This document shows positions 1 to 13,300 of a stretch of DNA of 64,000 nucleotides, piece by piece. The stretch covers positions 1,276,320 to 1,340,319 of the forward strand of contig JASSKH010000035.1 of NCBI GenBank assembly GCA_031763025.1, written 5' to 3'. Both the position numbers and the translations under genes were made by a program. The notes below the pieces were generated by a model. That model was not told where the DNA came from, ran no database searches, and saw nothing but the letters and a program-made list of their open reading frames with translations. Within the stretch, counting starts at the first letter, position 1. The number at the start of each line of letters is the position of its first letter. This stretch comes from Macrocystis pyrifera. Lineage: Eukaryota > Sar > Phaeophyceae > Laminariales > Laminariaceae.

Positions 1-80
1 CCTAAGGTACACACAAAAACCTATAGATTTCGCTATCTTTACTAAAAATATTTGGTCCTATTTACTATGGTCCCCCGTAC
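1..80. repeat. Hairpin MITE family A, copy 1 (cut by window edge)
   Basis: This is the right part of the most frequent repeat in the window. It ends in the terminal inverted repeat that reads GGTCCTATTTACTATGGTCC followed by CCCGTA. The left arm lies outside the window. The full family is about 105-115 bp, with near-perfect arms of about 27 bp starting TTACGGGGGACCATAGTAAA and flanking TA dinucleotides. Confidence 0.85.
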
Positions 81-89
81 TAGCAGTAG

Positions 90-440
90 AAACGGTGCTC
101 CGTCTCGAAAGGGATACGTGGTCAATGGTCAAATAACTATTAATAGGGCAGGCAACAAATGAGTACCCCCCCCCTCCTTCGTGCCTGGTGCAATGTCTGC
201 CTGGTCGGTAAAAACCCGACGCGCTCCGTCCGGGCATTGTAGGGATGCGAGGGTCTGTTGTCATACGACTACGGCCATGCATGAGAATGAGTACACCCTG
301 CCCCCCCTTCGTGCTTGTTACAAGCAATGTCGACCTGGTCGGTGAAAACCCGATGTGCTCCATCCCGGGATTGAAAGGATGCGAGAGTCTACGGTCATAA
401 GACTACGGCCATGCATGAACAAGAGTATCCCCCCCCCACA
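90..440. repeat. C-tract dispersed repeat units
   Basis: Two to three units of a dispersed repeat are recognisable by CTGGTCGGT-AAAACCCGA, then a 'TCATACGACTACGGCCATGC' segment, then GAGTA and a run of C. Related units recur at 19490-19540, 44340-44500, 45060-45352, 47030-47440 and 47890-48181. The C runs are 8-11 bases here and longer in other copies. Confidence 0.75.
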
Positions 441-507
441 CCTCGCCTCCTACCGCCTCCCCCAATAAAATAGTCGTCGCTTCTTGCAATCGTGCGGAGC
501 ATCTCAC

Positions 508-745
508 CCACGAACCAGTCGCCCGTCGTCGCCCCCGTCGCCACCTGCGTGACCCTCTCGAAGTTCTCGTCCGTCAACACTTCCACGGTGCCTCCCGGCA
601 TGGGCTCATCACCGCCATCGTCGCTGCTGTCATCCTCGCCCCCCTCCTTTCCTCCCACCTCCCCGAGCTTCGTCTTCAACCCCTCCGCAGCGTCCGTGGC
701 GGATTTAACCCCTTCCTCCGCCGCCCCCGCACTCACGAGGAAACC
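508..745 (-). CDS. PDI-like copy A, exon 2
   Basis: 238 nt: 79 codons plus one base. The reading frame is open throughout. The acceptor (TTTCCAG before GGT) and donor (GTGG then GTGAGA) are both good matches to consensus. About 80% of the residues in VEVLTDENFERVTQVATGAT recur in copy B, although the linker between them has diverged in length and sequence. Confidence 0.7.
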
Positions 746-980
746 CTGGAAACGGGAGGGGGGGGCGTCACACAGAGGGCGGCGAAAAAAAAAATAGAAA
801 CCACAGAGGGGGTGATGTAGGGAGAAGTAAAGTACTGGTACGAGTCAGGCAACCATGCTTGCCCTGTCGGGGTCGCGCCTAACGTTTCAGGCTCTCTTTA
901 CATCACCCTGCAGCCGATTTCGATACAAGTTGAAATCTCGCTCCACAGCCACAGCAGCGTATACGACCTGGCCCAGATCC

Positions 981-1022
<42 letters not shown>

Positions 1023-4000
1023 ATTTACAGCAGTAGTTCACACGAGCGCTTCGTTACATATTCCGGCACACGTAACTTTCCCGGGCGATCGGAATTGCCT
1101 GGGGGGCACGAGTTTTCAAGATGAATCAAAGAGGCACGCATGCTTTCGTTCGACCCATGTTCTCGGAAGCTGAACCGAGTCGAAAGCACGGCTCTCGTTA
1201 CGACCGGCCGAAGCATCGTTTTTTTTTTTTTTTTCCCCTTCTTCCTTTTTCCTATTTTCTTTTTTTCCTCCACTAAAAGAAGGCTAGAGTGATCAGAACC
1301 CACAATGTACCGCAAAAACAGGTATCCCCCTACCTTCACGCGCCGTATCTGGATCTGATTAGTACTACGGGGGACCATAGTAAACAGGACCTACGGTAAA
1401 CATAAAAACCTACATATTTCCTTTTTTTACTGACGATATTTGGTCCTACTTACTAAAGTCCCCCGTAATAATAATGATGTAAACCGGTACGAATTGGTTC
1501 CTATTGCGCGCTATGGCCGACCCCGAAATGGCTGGGGTTCGCAACGCACGGATTTCGGCACTGAAGAAGTGGCGGCGACTCACGTGCACAATTTGCGTTA
1601 AAAGTTTGGTCAGCAAGCAGTGGCGGCGAGAGGGGTGGGGGTGCTGGCTTGCTCGCTTGCTGGCCCTGACTGAGGGCGACCACGAGCTCGACAATGACCA
1701 GCAGAAAGGGATTATTTAAGCGTATGGGATTATTTAAGAGTATGATATACAAGGGCTCCGCTTCTTCGCGGGCGGCAGATTGCCGCCCGCTACGCTCGCT
1801 GAAGGAAAATAGAACATGGGAAACGCATGAAGTAGGTACATGATTTGGCGCAATGCGCGACTTGACAATGCCAAGAGCTCCATGGTGCAGAGAAAAAATC
1901 CCGAACTCTACACGCGTATACAATGTTATATACGTGATGGTGTTGAATGTAATGTTCTTCCTATTTTTTTTATTTTTTTTCTCATCAATCACTTTCACTT
2001 TCGAGCCTAACTCGTATGAGGTCTTGGTTACCCTCAGCGACCTTCTGGACGAGCCGTGGACACAGGTGTCGTTCCTTCCCCCCGGTACGTGCCTTCATTT
2101 TTATCGCGCTTAGGGTTCAGCATTCCCACTGCTCGTCGATTTTCATCGAATAATGCTACCTCACGATCTCGCGCTTGCCGCTCATCAATTCTTATGCAAG
2201 AAAAAGTGCCTGCGAGTATGCAATCGGTGAGACTCGAACCCACGAAATTGATCTTGATAGGCACGCGGACCGCCTACCAAGCCACCGGGGACGCCAGCTT
2301 TCGAGAACGGAAATCAAGGCAAATAACTCGTAAATTGTTGATGGCATCAAATAGCGGGTTTGTTTTTTTAGGTTCTCCCCCCACGACCGCCCAGGACCTA
2401 ACCCTTCTCCACCACCACCTCCACCACCACCTCCAGAACTCGCTCCGCCAGAATCTGGGGTACCTCCACCCGGCTTGATTCGCTTTGCCGGGGACGACCG
2501 GTATACCGAGGACATGCTACTTACTACTCCTTGCTCCGAGCTGTGGCGTGCTGTGTGCCGTGCTGGTTGCAAGCCATACCAACTTTAACCCCTTGAATAC
2601 TGCAGTCCCGATTTGGGGACAACCCACACCAGTTCCGAGTACTTTATCCCCAACACGGGACTGCAGTCGTAAAAGGGCTAACGAACCGTTAAAAATAAGC
2701 GCAAGAGAGCCGGCCAAACCGCTGGAAAAAAAAAAAAAAAAAAAAAACGACTTTCTCTTCTTTTTCCGAGAAAAAAAGCGTGGCAAGCCAAGCAAGCACG
2801 CAAAGAAAGCAAATAACGTGAGCCAAGAAAGCACAGATCGTCGAAGCGACCAAAAGTCGTGGCCTCTCTGAGAGCGAAGCAGGCCCCTGTAATCAAGCGA
2901 AAGAAAAACGAAGACAAATGTGAGTAAGTCTACAGATACTTCGACCATCTGTGCACCGTTTCGAATAAGCCCATCCCTATTTCATAGCACAAAGCATTCA
3001 GGGATGGTCCCACGAGTGGGAGTTGGAGCCAATTGCTTTCAGGGGGGGCAACTGGAGTACTTGGAATACTGGCAGTATTTCGGGAGTATATACTGCGAGT
3101 ACTCGAAATATTTACGGTTTCCATAGAGCGTCTGCGCAATATATATATATATATACAAGGCTTTCCTTCGGAGTGGGTATTCCGTCGTTTCGTGTACATA
3201 TAACTGCAATTAATTGGCGACATAGCCCAAAGCCAACCAAACTACAGTGAATGTATTTGTGTAAGAAACGGTGAAGGATGTAATAATCGCGTTTATTTAT
3301 GAATGTAATGTGAAACGTAAGATCGGGTGACGCAAGAGTAAGAATGACATTCGTCTAATAATAATAAGAATAACATATTTCATGATCAGTGTGGGGAGAG
3401 AGTGGAGCAGTGCTTGGCATGTGGATGATATACAACATACAGGCTGTTGTTTAAAGGAAGGTTTGGGACAGGAGAGAAAGCAGCAGTGCCGGCAACGACA
3501 ACGGTTACGGAAATGTTGTATAGTTGCTGGGCGGCCGCGATTTCGATGTAGCCAGCATAGGAGTTTGGATGAGACATGATATATATATGTAAATAGTCTT
3601 CCAGGATGCTGTAGCAACGAGGCGGGAGGCCCAGAATGTGGATCTGTTCGCTGTTGAACCCGTTGGATATGTGTAGGAAGAAATAATCGTGATTTTGGGA
3701 AATGTGGGAAACAATTTGCTTCCTTTCGTTCGTCCTGGATGGCGACAATCTGCTTGGTGTACTGCTTCGGAATTCCGCGAAGCCCTGGAGCAGGCGAAAC
3801 GGAAGGGAGTCTTTTTGCGCTTGATGATGATGTCTCCGTCTTTGATGGTGGAGTCCGTCGTCAGGCGGCAGTTGTAGCACTTGCCACGGACCTGGTCGAA
3901 GTAAACATATAGGGTGCGCGGGGCGGGAGTGGCGTGCAGGGAATGGCGGGGGAGGGGGAAGGGGGGGGGGGTGCAGAGTTCACTATTTGTACTACTCTAC

Positions 4001-4353
4001 AGCGGCACAACAGCAGTACGTAATCGCTTGCTATACGACGGCAGCAGCAGCAGCAGAAGCAGCAAGTACGTAATTTCATTGACGATACAGAAATATGTAG
4101 ACACACAAGTGTAGTACAGTAGTACACACACAAATCACGTCCAGCATGATGTACGGCAACAACGCAGCAGCACCACAAAAAAATCATTGACGATACAGAA
4201 ATAGGTACACACGCACAAGTTTAAGTGTAATAGACACACAAATCATGTCCAGCATCATGTACGGCAACAACGCAGCAGCGCCACAAAACAACCAGGAAAC
4301 ACAATTATCCGAGTACAAACATTCAGTGAATATTGCGGCAGCACTAAAAGCAG

Positions 4354-4384
<31 letters not shown>

Positions 4385-7300
4385 GCAACGGATCGCCACA
4401 GCGTTGGCAGCAGCAGCATAGCAACGATATGAAAAGAAGGGAGAAAAAAAGTATGTACCCCGAGGCCGTCCGAAAAGTATTTTTGGTACCTCACTATAGA
4501 CCCACCTCCGCATGCTGTACGGCAACAACGCAGCAGCAGCATAGCAACAATACGAAATACGAGAAAAAGTAGTATGTACGCAAAATGCAGGAGCAAAACG
4601 ACCAAAATATTTTTTTTTTGTATCAAAAAAACCATTTGGGTAGAAAAATGGCCAATAAAAACAATAATCCGCGTTGGCAGCAGCAGCATACTTGGTCGCA
4701 ACGATATGAAAACAAAATAAGTAAGAAAAAAAGTATGTACCCTGGTATGCCGCAATCGCAAAACCTACGGAATTTCATTGACAATACCGAAATATGTACA
4801 CACACAAGTGCAGCATGATGTACGGCAACAACGCAGCAGCACGACAGCAGCAGCATAGCAACGATATATATGAAAATAACCAAGCCAAAAACGAGAAATT
4901 GCAGTACGTACGCAAAATGCAGGAGCAAAACGACAAAAATATTTTTTCACGTATCAAAAGGAACCATTTGAGTACAAAAACGACCAAGAAAAACAGTAAT
5001 CCGAGTACATACATACGAACATTCAGTGGATATTGCGGCAGCATTAGCAGCAGCAGCAGCAGAATCAGCCACAGCATTAGCAGCAGCAGAAGCTGCACCG
5101 AATCGCCGCAGCGTTGGCAGCAGCGTTGGCAGCAGCAGCAGCAGCAGCAGCAGCATAGCAACGATATGAAAATAAGGAAGAAAAAAAGGATGTACCCTGG
5201 TATGCCGCCATCGCAAAACCTACGGAATTGACGATCCGAAAGTATGTACGCTTCCAGCATGATGCACGCGCAACAACGCAGCAGCACTACATACAGCAGC
5301 AGCAATTGCACAGGAGCAGCAAGTGCACAGCACGGCAACAACGCAGCAGCACTACAGCAGCAGCGAGTGCACAGGAGAAGCAGGTGCACAGCAGCAGCAG
5401 CACTCTCACGTCGTTCGGTGCAGCGGTGACGGCGACAGCTGAATCCTCCGTTCCTTCGTTCACGTCCCGCAAACAGTTGTGCATGTGCGCGTTCGCGTGC
5501 ACTGTGTGTAAGAGGAGCCGACGCAACGCACGAAGGGGAAAGAACGAGCATGGATGAGTCAAAAAATAAATAAACGCTTTTACGTAGGATTGTATGCAAA
5601 AAGGCAATTGAAAACCCCAAAAAAACGTACTGGCAACATACAGCATGCACAATAGACGTAAGACACTCACCACTGTCAGCAGTCTCGAGGGAGTACGAGA
5701 CAGTCCCTTCCTTGATCGGGCGAGCACAGAACTCGCAGTCGGTTGCCCTGTCAGGATGATCCCGCCACCACGCACATGAGATCCTTGCTGGTGGCGAAGG
5801 CCACGTTTTTGCCACCAGGCGCGGAGTTCTTGACCAAGTGCTGGTCCGTGCACTGGTCGCAAACAACAGCCGGCACCAGGTCGGTCTTTGTCGTTGCTGC
5901 TCTCTTGCCAGAGGGCGAGGACCACGCGCCTCTCGACGAGGGTGAGGTGAGCTTAGGGGACGTGGAGAAGGGAGAGGCGGGGGTTGCAGCACCAGCAGGT
6001 TCGCCACCGACAGCAGCAGCTTGGCCGCCGACAGCTGCACCTATCTATGCCGTTCGTCGAAGGCGAGACGCCTCTTTTAGGCGCCGTGCGAAGAGCTGTC
6101 TATTGGTTGGCAGTTTGAGAAAGAAGAAAGAAGAAAAGGTTGTTTGGCTGTTTGGCGAAGAAGAAAGAAGAAAGGTTGTTTGGCTGTTCGGCTGTTTCAA
6201 AGAAGAAGGGCTGTTTGCGAAGAGCTGTCTATCAGTCGGTCTGTCTGCCAAGAGCTAGCAAGTGACAGCGACCTCAAAAATCGTAATTATAGTTGTATTT
6301 ATATATTACTTTGTACTAAATGGCCGTTTTTTTCCCGGAATGATTCACTTTTCTCGTGTGGCCGCGGATCTCTTCTCGTGCTTCCTGCTGAGGGGCCCGC
6401 AGGGGGGCGGCGTGGACAGTACGGTGCAAGCGTTGGCTCCGGCCGGGCTCCGTGGCACATGCTCTACGTGGTCAAAGTCACGTGACCCAGCAAGCAACTC
6501 AGGGGATGGGGTCCCACCTCCGAAAAGCCATCTAGGGGGCTTGAAAACCTACCCGGATCTTTGTATTTTTAGCTGCAAAGATGTTGTTCTTCTCGATCCT
6601 TGCTACAACTGCAACAGCACACAGCAGTGCTGCTCGAGCTCGTGCTGCTCGAGCTGCAGCAGTGAAACAACGGCAGCAACAGGCGTACGAGTGCTGCTCG
6701 AGTCGAGTGTTGCTCGAGTGTCGCTGGATGCTGCTGCTCTGCTGCTGAGTGATCGTGTGCCCGTGGCTGCTTGGCCACGTCGCGCTCGTGTTCGTCTCGT
6801 GCTCGTTGCGCTTGAGAAATCGAGTGATCGTGGTCCCGTGTCGTTTTTTTTGCGGTGCAATATAGGCTTGGAAACCTACCCATGCTCGTGCGCTCGAGTG
6901 CTGCTCGAGCAGTACGCACCAGTACAAGAACAGCAACAACAGGCGTACGAGTGCTGCTGGTAACGAGTGTTGCTCAAGTGCTGCTGAGTGTTGTTTGCTG
7001 CTGCTACTGCTGAGTGCTCGTGTGCTCGTGACTGCTTGGCCACAAGACGTGAGAAAAGGCTGTATCCACCACGTACATACCTGGTAGCATTGTTTTAGTA
7101 TCTCGGTGCGATTCATCATCTACCGGATCATTTGTACGACGTATTGCGTTGAGTGTAATAGCCGAGAGTTCACTGCCCTTTGTACAATGTGCCCGTGCCA
7201 CGCGGTTTGTTTATTTTTCTGCTACTCCTGTTGTTGCTGCCGCTACTGCTACACACAATCATGGTTAAGCTGCTACTGTTGCTGGCACAGGTTGCTTTTC

Positions 7301-10300
7301 TTGCTGCTACCCTTCTTTATTTTTGCCCGTGCCACGCGGTTGCTTATCTTGCTGCTCCAGTTGTTGCTGCCATTGCTGCTGCACACAGCTGCGCACAATC
7401 ATGGTACTATAGCTGCTACTACTACTACTGCTGCTGGCGCCTTTTCTTGCTGCTACCCAAAGCATTTTTTGCCTGTGTCACACGGTGGCTTATCTTGGTG
7501 CTCCTGCTGATGACGCTGCTGCTGCACACTGTCACGGTACAGCTACTGCTGCTGTTGCTGGCGCAGGTTGCTTTCCTTACTGCTACTGTTAGTTTTTTGT
7601 GTCCGTGCGACTGATGTTTTTATCACACCCTGGCTATTTCGTGTACCCAGTATATTTTGTACCGGGTGTCAATTGCGTTGCGCGTGTATAGGGTTGTCCA
7701 TCAACTCATTTTCTAGCTTGAATTGTTTTGATTGATTCTTTGATCTTCCCGACGAAATATGTGCAGTTCATGCAGATCATACAGATCCCACCCAGTGAAG
7801 ATGTACAGATCACACAGACCAAGATCCCACTCAGGTACACACCTGCCAAATATTGCAGATCCTGCAGATCATACAGATCATACAGATCATACAGATCCTG
7901 CAGGTCATGCAAACCCACCGATAAACATGTGCAGATCATGCAGATCGTACACATCCCGTCCCGGTCAAGATGAACATATCATATAGATCAAATTATTCCA
8001 CTCAGTCAGGTAGATCATACAGATCCTGCAGATCACACATACGTACAGATCACAGATCAAGTTCCCACTTAGGTACACACGTGTGAATATCTACCTCATA
8101 CGGACCCCATCCCGGCTAAACATCATGTAAACAATTATGAAGTTTCTAGATTTACAAATCCTGCAGATATACAGAATCCTGCAAGTTCCCACTCAGGTAC
8201 ACACGTGTGAAATATCTACCTCACCATGCAGATACCACCCGGTAAATATGTAAAGATCACCCTCATCAACATCCCCCTCAGGTACACACCTGCCAAATAT
8301 TACAGATCCTGCAGGTCATACAATTCCTGCACGTCATGCGAACCCACCGATAAACATGTGCAGATCATGCAGATCTTACAGACCCCATCCCGATCAAGAT
8401 GAACAGATCATACAGATCTCACTGATCCCATCCCGATCGAAATGTACTGATTGTACAGATCACACAGATTCTACTCAGGTACACATCTATGAAAATTGTA
8501 ACCACACAGATCCCCTTCAGGCTAAACATGTATGTGCATGTCGTTGAGACCAACCAGATCCCACCTGGCACACAAGTGCAAATGATACGGAACGTACATG
8601 TCTCCCCAGGCAAGCTAGTCAATTGGAATGTCTAGATAATAGATCCTTCAGAACACGCAGATAGATCCTCCACATCATGCACACATGGCATTCAGATCAT
8701 TCCACTCGTCACGCAAGTGCGATCATAAAGACCAAGCACACCTCACCGCCAAAAAAGGGTGATACATCTACATCATACAAATCCTGCAGATCGTACAGAT
8801 CCTTCATCATGCAGACCCACCCACGCAAAGCTATTCATCAGTTAATCACGGTACATGTATGTTCGATTGACATGTGTAGTTCATGCAGATCGTGCGGGCT
8901 CCACCCGGTAGAGGTGCTCAGATCATCAAGGTTCACACATATATACATCGATGATACAGATCCCACCCAGGCGATAAATACCTGGATGATACAAGTCCCT
9001 TCGATTCCCTTCTCAGTGCTACGCTTTCCTTTGAGCAATACAGTAGTCCATGCCTCCTAAACGCCAAGACATGCGAGAGCATCCAAGACTACAGTAGACT
9101 ACTATTCTTCGCTTTTGCCAATATTACAGTTCTACAGTAACCCATTACTCATTTTACTCTGAGATCAGTTTTACTCAAATCAGAGGGGCAAGGGTTTTAC
9201 CTGCGTCTCCCTTTGAACTTTCAACTTGCGACACCCCCCGGATTTCATGCCACCCACATCCCGAAGGGGAACCTTGTATATATTACGAATTTTGCTTATC
9301 TATTCCCCCGTTACCGATGACTAATCAAAAAGCCTAATCGAATTATCACACAAATGACGAAGTTGTGCATTTTTGGATAGCATAGTATACTAGAGCCATA
9401 GTTGTGTGATATGCGATTCGACCGCTGCATTCTGTTGGCCGAAAACTCTCCGGACGCTTTGGATTGGTCAAACTTGTCCCGAGAGTGGCCTCGGGCCATG
9501 TCTGCTACCGTCGGGGTTCAGCGAGAATAATTGCTGCCACTGCTGCTGCATGCCTCTGCTGCCTGCTGCTGCAGCACGTAGATGCTGCAGCTGCTGCTGC
9601 ACGTCACGGACTACTGCTACTGCATGTAGTGTGCTGCTGCTGCAAGGAAGTGTGCTGCTTGCTGCAGCGCTGTTGCTGCAAGCGCTGCGGCAAGCAAGCA
9701 CTGCGGTACGCAAGCACTGCCGCAAACAAGCAATGCTGCAAGCAAGCGCTGCCGCACAAGCAAGCTCTGCTGCAACCAAGCGCTGCTGTAACCAAGCGCT
9801 GCTGCAACCAAGCGCTACTACAAGCAAGCGCTGCTGCAAGGAAGACAGTCGCCTAAACCAAGCGCTGCTGCAAGCGTTGTTGCGGTCGCTGCTGCTGCTT
9901 GCGGCGGCTGCTGCTGCTGCTGCTGCTGCTGCAAGCGCGTGCACCCTTGCCGCCACGCTCCTCCTGATCTTCGCCGTTACGACCCCTTTTCGGGCAGAGA
10001 GGACAACAAAGAAGGAGGGTGATCTTCTCGCTGTGGCGGCGATGCTTGCACGGCGCGTGTCGCAGAGCGCAAGAGAGACCAAACTTCTGCCTGTTGGTGC
10101 TTGCTGCTGCTTACTGCTTCTGCAGCTTGTTGCTGCTGCTGCTGCAGATAGGTACTGCTGTTTCTGCACGGCTTCTGTTCTGCTCGTTTGGTCCTCCAAG
10201 TGCTGCCGCTGCTGCAAGAGTTTTTTTTTTTTACATAAGAATCCGATGTTGAGCTTTTTTTTCGTCTCCAATTGTGCGCATGCCGGAAGGTTTTCGATGG

Positions 10301-13300
10301 TGACGTTATTTTTCCGACAAAAACCCTTGCAAAAAAGTTATGCGTAAGCAACAGTCTAATACGTTTGATACTCTCAAGTACTCCCAAGTATTTCGGATGT
10401 TTGTCCCAGTATTTCGGATGTTTGTACCGCGGGTAACGCGTGTACTCGGGGTTCTGTACTGTTCGTACTGCCAGTACCCGCCGTATTTTGAGCTTCACTA
10501 CTTCTCATACTCCCAGTGCTCCCAATATTTGGGCTGCCAGTCCTGCAAAACTTCCCAGTACTCGGTAGTATGAAATGTACCCGATGCTACTGTAAAACGG
10601 AGGACCATAGTAAATAGGACATATGGTACACAAAAACCTATATATTTCACTATTTTTACTAAGATTATTTGGTCCTATTTACTATGGTCCCCCGTGATAA
10701 GAGTATACAACAGCAGTACAGCAGTACAGCAGTACAGCAGTACAGCAGTACGCGAAACGTGTTACGAATAATGAGAGTCAATAATTTCAGGCTGAAACAA
10801 AAAAAAAGAGTTCACAGCGAATCACTTGCGCTCGGGGAGGACGCCGCTCTAACCCCTATATGAAGGAATTTAGGAGCCTGTGCTCAACATTGACACCACC
10901 AGAAGCCGCGAGCCTTAGCCAAAATAAGAGAGTCTTAACTGCTCTCGCCTACTGTACTCGGAGTATGAGGAGTATGAGGTATACTGGGAGCATCTGCATG
11001 TGCAACCCGTTCAGAACTGCAGTTTCGTTTTGGGGATAAACCACTCTATTTCCAAGAGGTTTGTCCCCAAAACGGGACTGTAGTCCTATCCCGGAAGAAT
11101 CGAGCGCTGAAAAACGATCGCACCCCCAGCGCAAACCCAACGCTCTTCACCTGCGGAATTCGCAATATACCGCTCCTGCTGCATGTCCATGCCATGTGTG
11201 AGCACGAGATGGACAGAGGTTGTCGAGCGGTGCGGCTATAATAGCGAATGATATCTGCAGGGGAGCATATTGGCGGTCGGCAATCGATGTCTTCGATTAT
11301 TTTTTCGTTTATTATTTTCTGTTTTTTCTTCTGTTCTACGTATGTGTTGCGGGTAGAGCCTGGTATCAGTATAGGGCTACCCTATATATACCCCCTATAC
11401 GATATGATATTTCCATAGTACTTAGTCATGTTTTTTTTCGCCGAAACGTGCGATATATCATATCGTATTACATCGCTATATATAGGGGCTTTCAGCACGA
11501 TGTGACTCAAAGGTGATATGATATTTGGTATATGATATATACGTCCGCTATGAAGGGATATATCGGCCTATATAAGGTGATATAAGATGATATATCGGCC
11601 TATATGAGGTGAAATACGTGATGTAGCTATCCGATATGCGTCATAATATGACCACTTGCTGTCTTGACGATATATCTTGCGTCTTTCGGGCGTACATTTA
11701 AGGCGGAATATACGTGCAGTATATTATACCTGGTACGTATGTACTAGTATACGAGTACGAAGCGTGATGCACACACAAGAGGGGACGTACCAGGGCCGGT
11801 GCCCGCCACTGTCTTCCTGTCGTGCGGAGTTGATCCGCGATGAGCGAGTCGAACGCGCCATCGCCTGCGGCCACAGGCAAGCCACAGCTACGGCGGTCGC
11901 CTTCGACATCGTCAAGTGCCGCCACACATCTACATGCAACATTATCCTCGCGGAGAAAGGGTTGCTGTATCATCATTCATTTTTTTGGTGTGCGTTGTAG
12001 TACGTAGCCGGCACAGATCGCCAACTACCGAGCCAGTGCCTTACTATCAGTGTGGCACAGGCCCCAACCACGAGCAAGTACCGATGTGACACGGCGGTGA
12101 CGTACAGATATAGATGATAATAGCACACGAAATCACGATATATATATACAGGGCAGATATAAAGTGACATATCACAATATACACGGTACATGATATATAA
12201 CGTCATATATACGATATTGCATTATATATATGATATATAACACGATATATGACATGGTATCATCATATACCCTGCATCTATCACATATCATAGCGATATA
12301 CCAGAAAATTCCCGTGATATGGACATGACTAAGAAATATCAACTTTTATGACTTAGGCCGTTTCCTATGCGGTTTGATTTTTGAGCTTCAGATTTTGACC
12401 CGATGGCATTTTCAGATACGAGCTTGACAAATCGAAAGGGCCTTCCTATGCGGAAAAATCAGATTTATTGTGCGTGTAGAGATTCGAGTAAACCCCAAGA
12501 CCAACTGCTGTTTTTGTGATTTGGCGCCGCGAAGAGACGCGCTGGGTGCGCTGCCCTGCGCGTAGGACCCAAGCGTCCGAGCCCACGCTGACTGCCTCTA
12601 GGCTGGTGGCGAAGAGATGTGGCGAGTGCGCTAGAGTCAACCTGTCTTGGTATTTTGTGTTGGATTTTGTGACTTGACTGCTGCTGCTGCTGTACAGTTG
12701 CGGTTTAGTCTACGAGTACGTATCCATGGAGAGGCACGTGCCGAGTGCTCTTCTCTTGGTCTCTAGGCCCGAGCCCGCGCCAGCCGACTCTAGTCTGGCC
12801 ACGGAGAGACGCGCCGTCCGCGCGTCGGGCGCGAAGCAACGTCGCTATACAGCTGTATCACCATCCAACTCATCGATCGTTCTGCTGCTGTTTGCTGTCG
12901 TGGATAACATCTTGAATTTAGAGAGCATGCCATTTTTCGATTTGAAAATCTGATGACCCAGGTCGTCGGATTTTGGCCCAAAATCCGACGACTTGGGTCA
13001 TCAGGTTCTCAAATCGAAAAAATTCCGGTCGGATTTAGCATAATCTGACTGCATAAGTAGGGTCATTCAATTTTGAGATCGAAAAATACAAATCTGAAGC
13101 TCGAAATCGAACCGCATAGGAAACGGCCTTAGTAATGTTTTTTAGGGGGGTATATATAGATATCATATACCCCCCCCGATTTTTAGGTGATACCAGGCTC
13201 TAGTTGCGGGGTTTTTTAAACAGCACATCACACAAAAAACGAAGACCAAAAAAAAAAAAAACAAGGGCGTTGTCCGTTTGTGGTTTGTTCTGACACAAGC

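Noticed and set aside
2220-2297. tRNA gene on the minus strand
   Set aside because: A- and B-box-like words are present, but the same sequence is dispersed with a body and A tail, which fits a SINE head; no convincing cloverleaf acceptor pairing was seen.
4775-6040. Long minus-strand open frame of about 420 codons
   Set aside because: Most of it is Cys/Ala/Leu-rich translation of CAG repeats; only its GC-rich first part (5671-5960) has exon-like features and is listed separately.
9406-10347. Plus-strand open frame of about 310 codons, Cys/Ala-rich
   Set aside because: It covers a CTG/CAG minisatellite, and all frames on both strands are open there, so openness carries no information.
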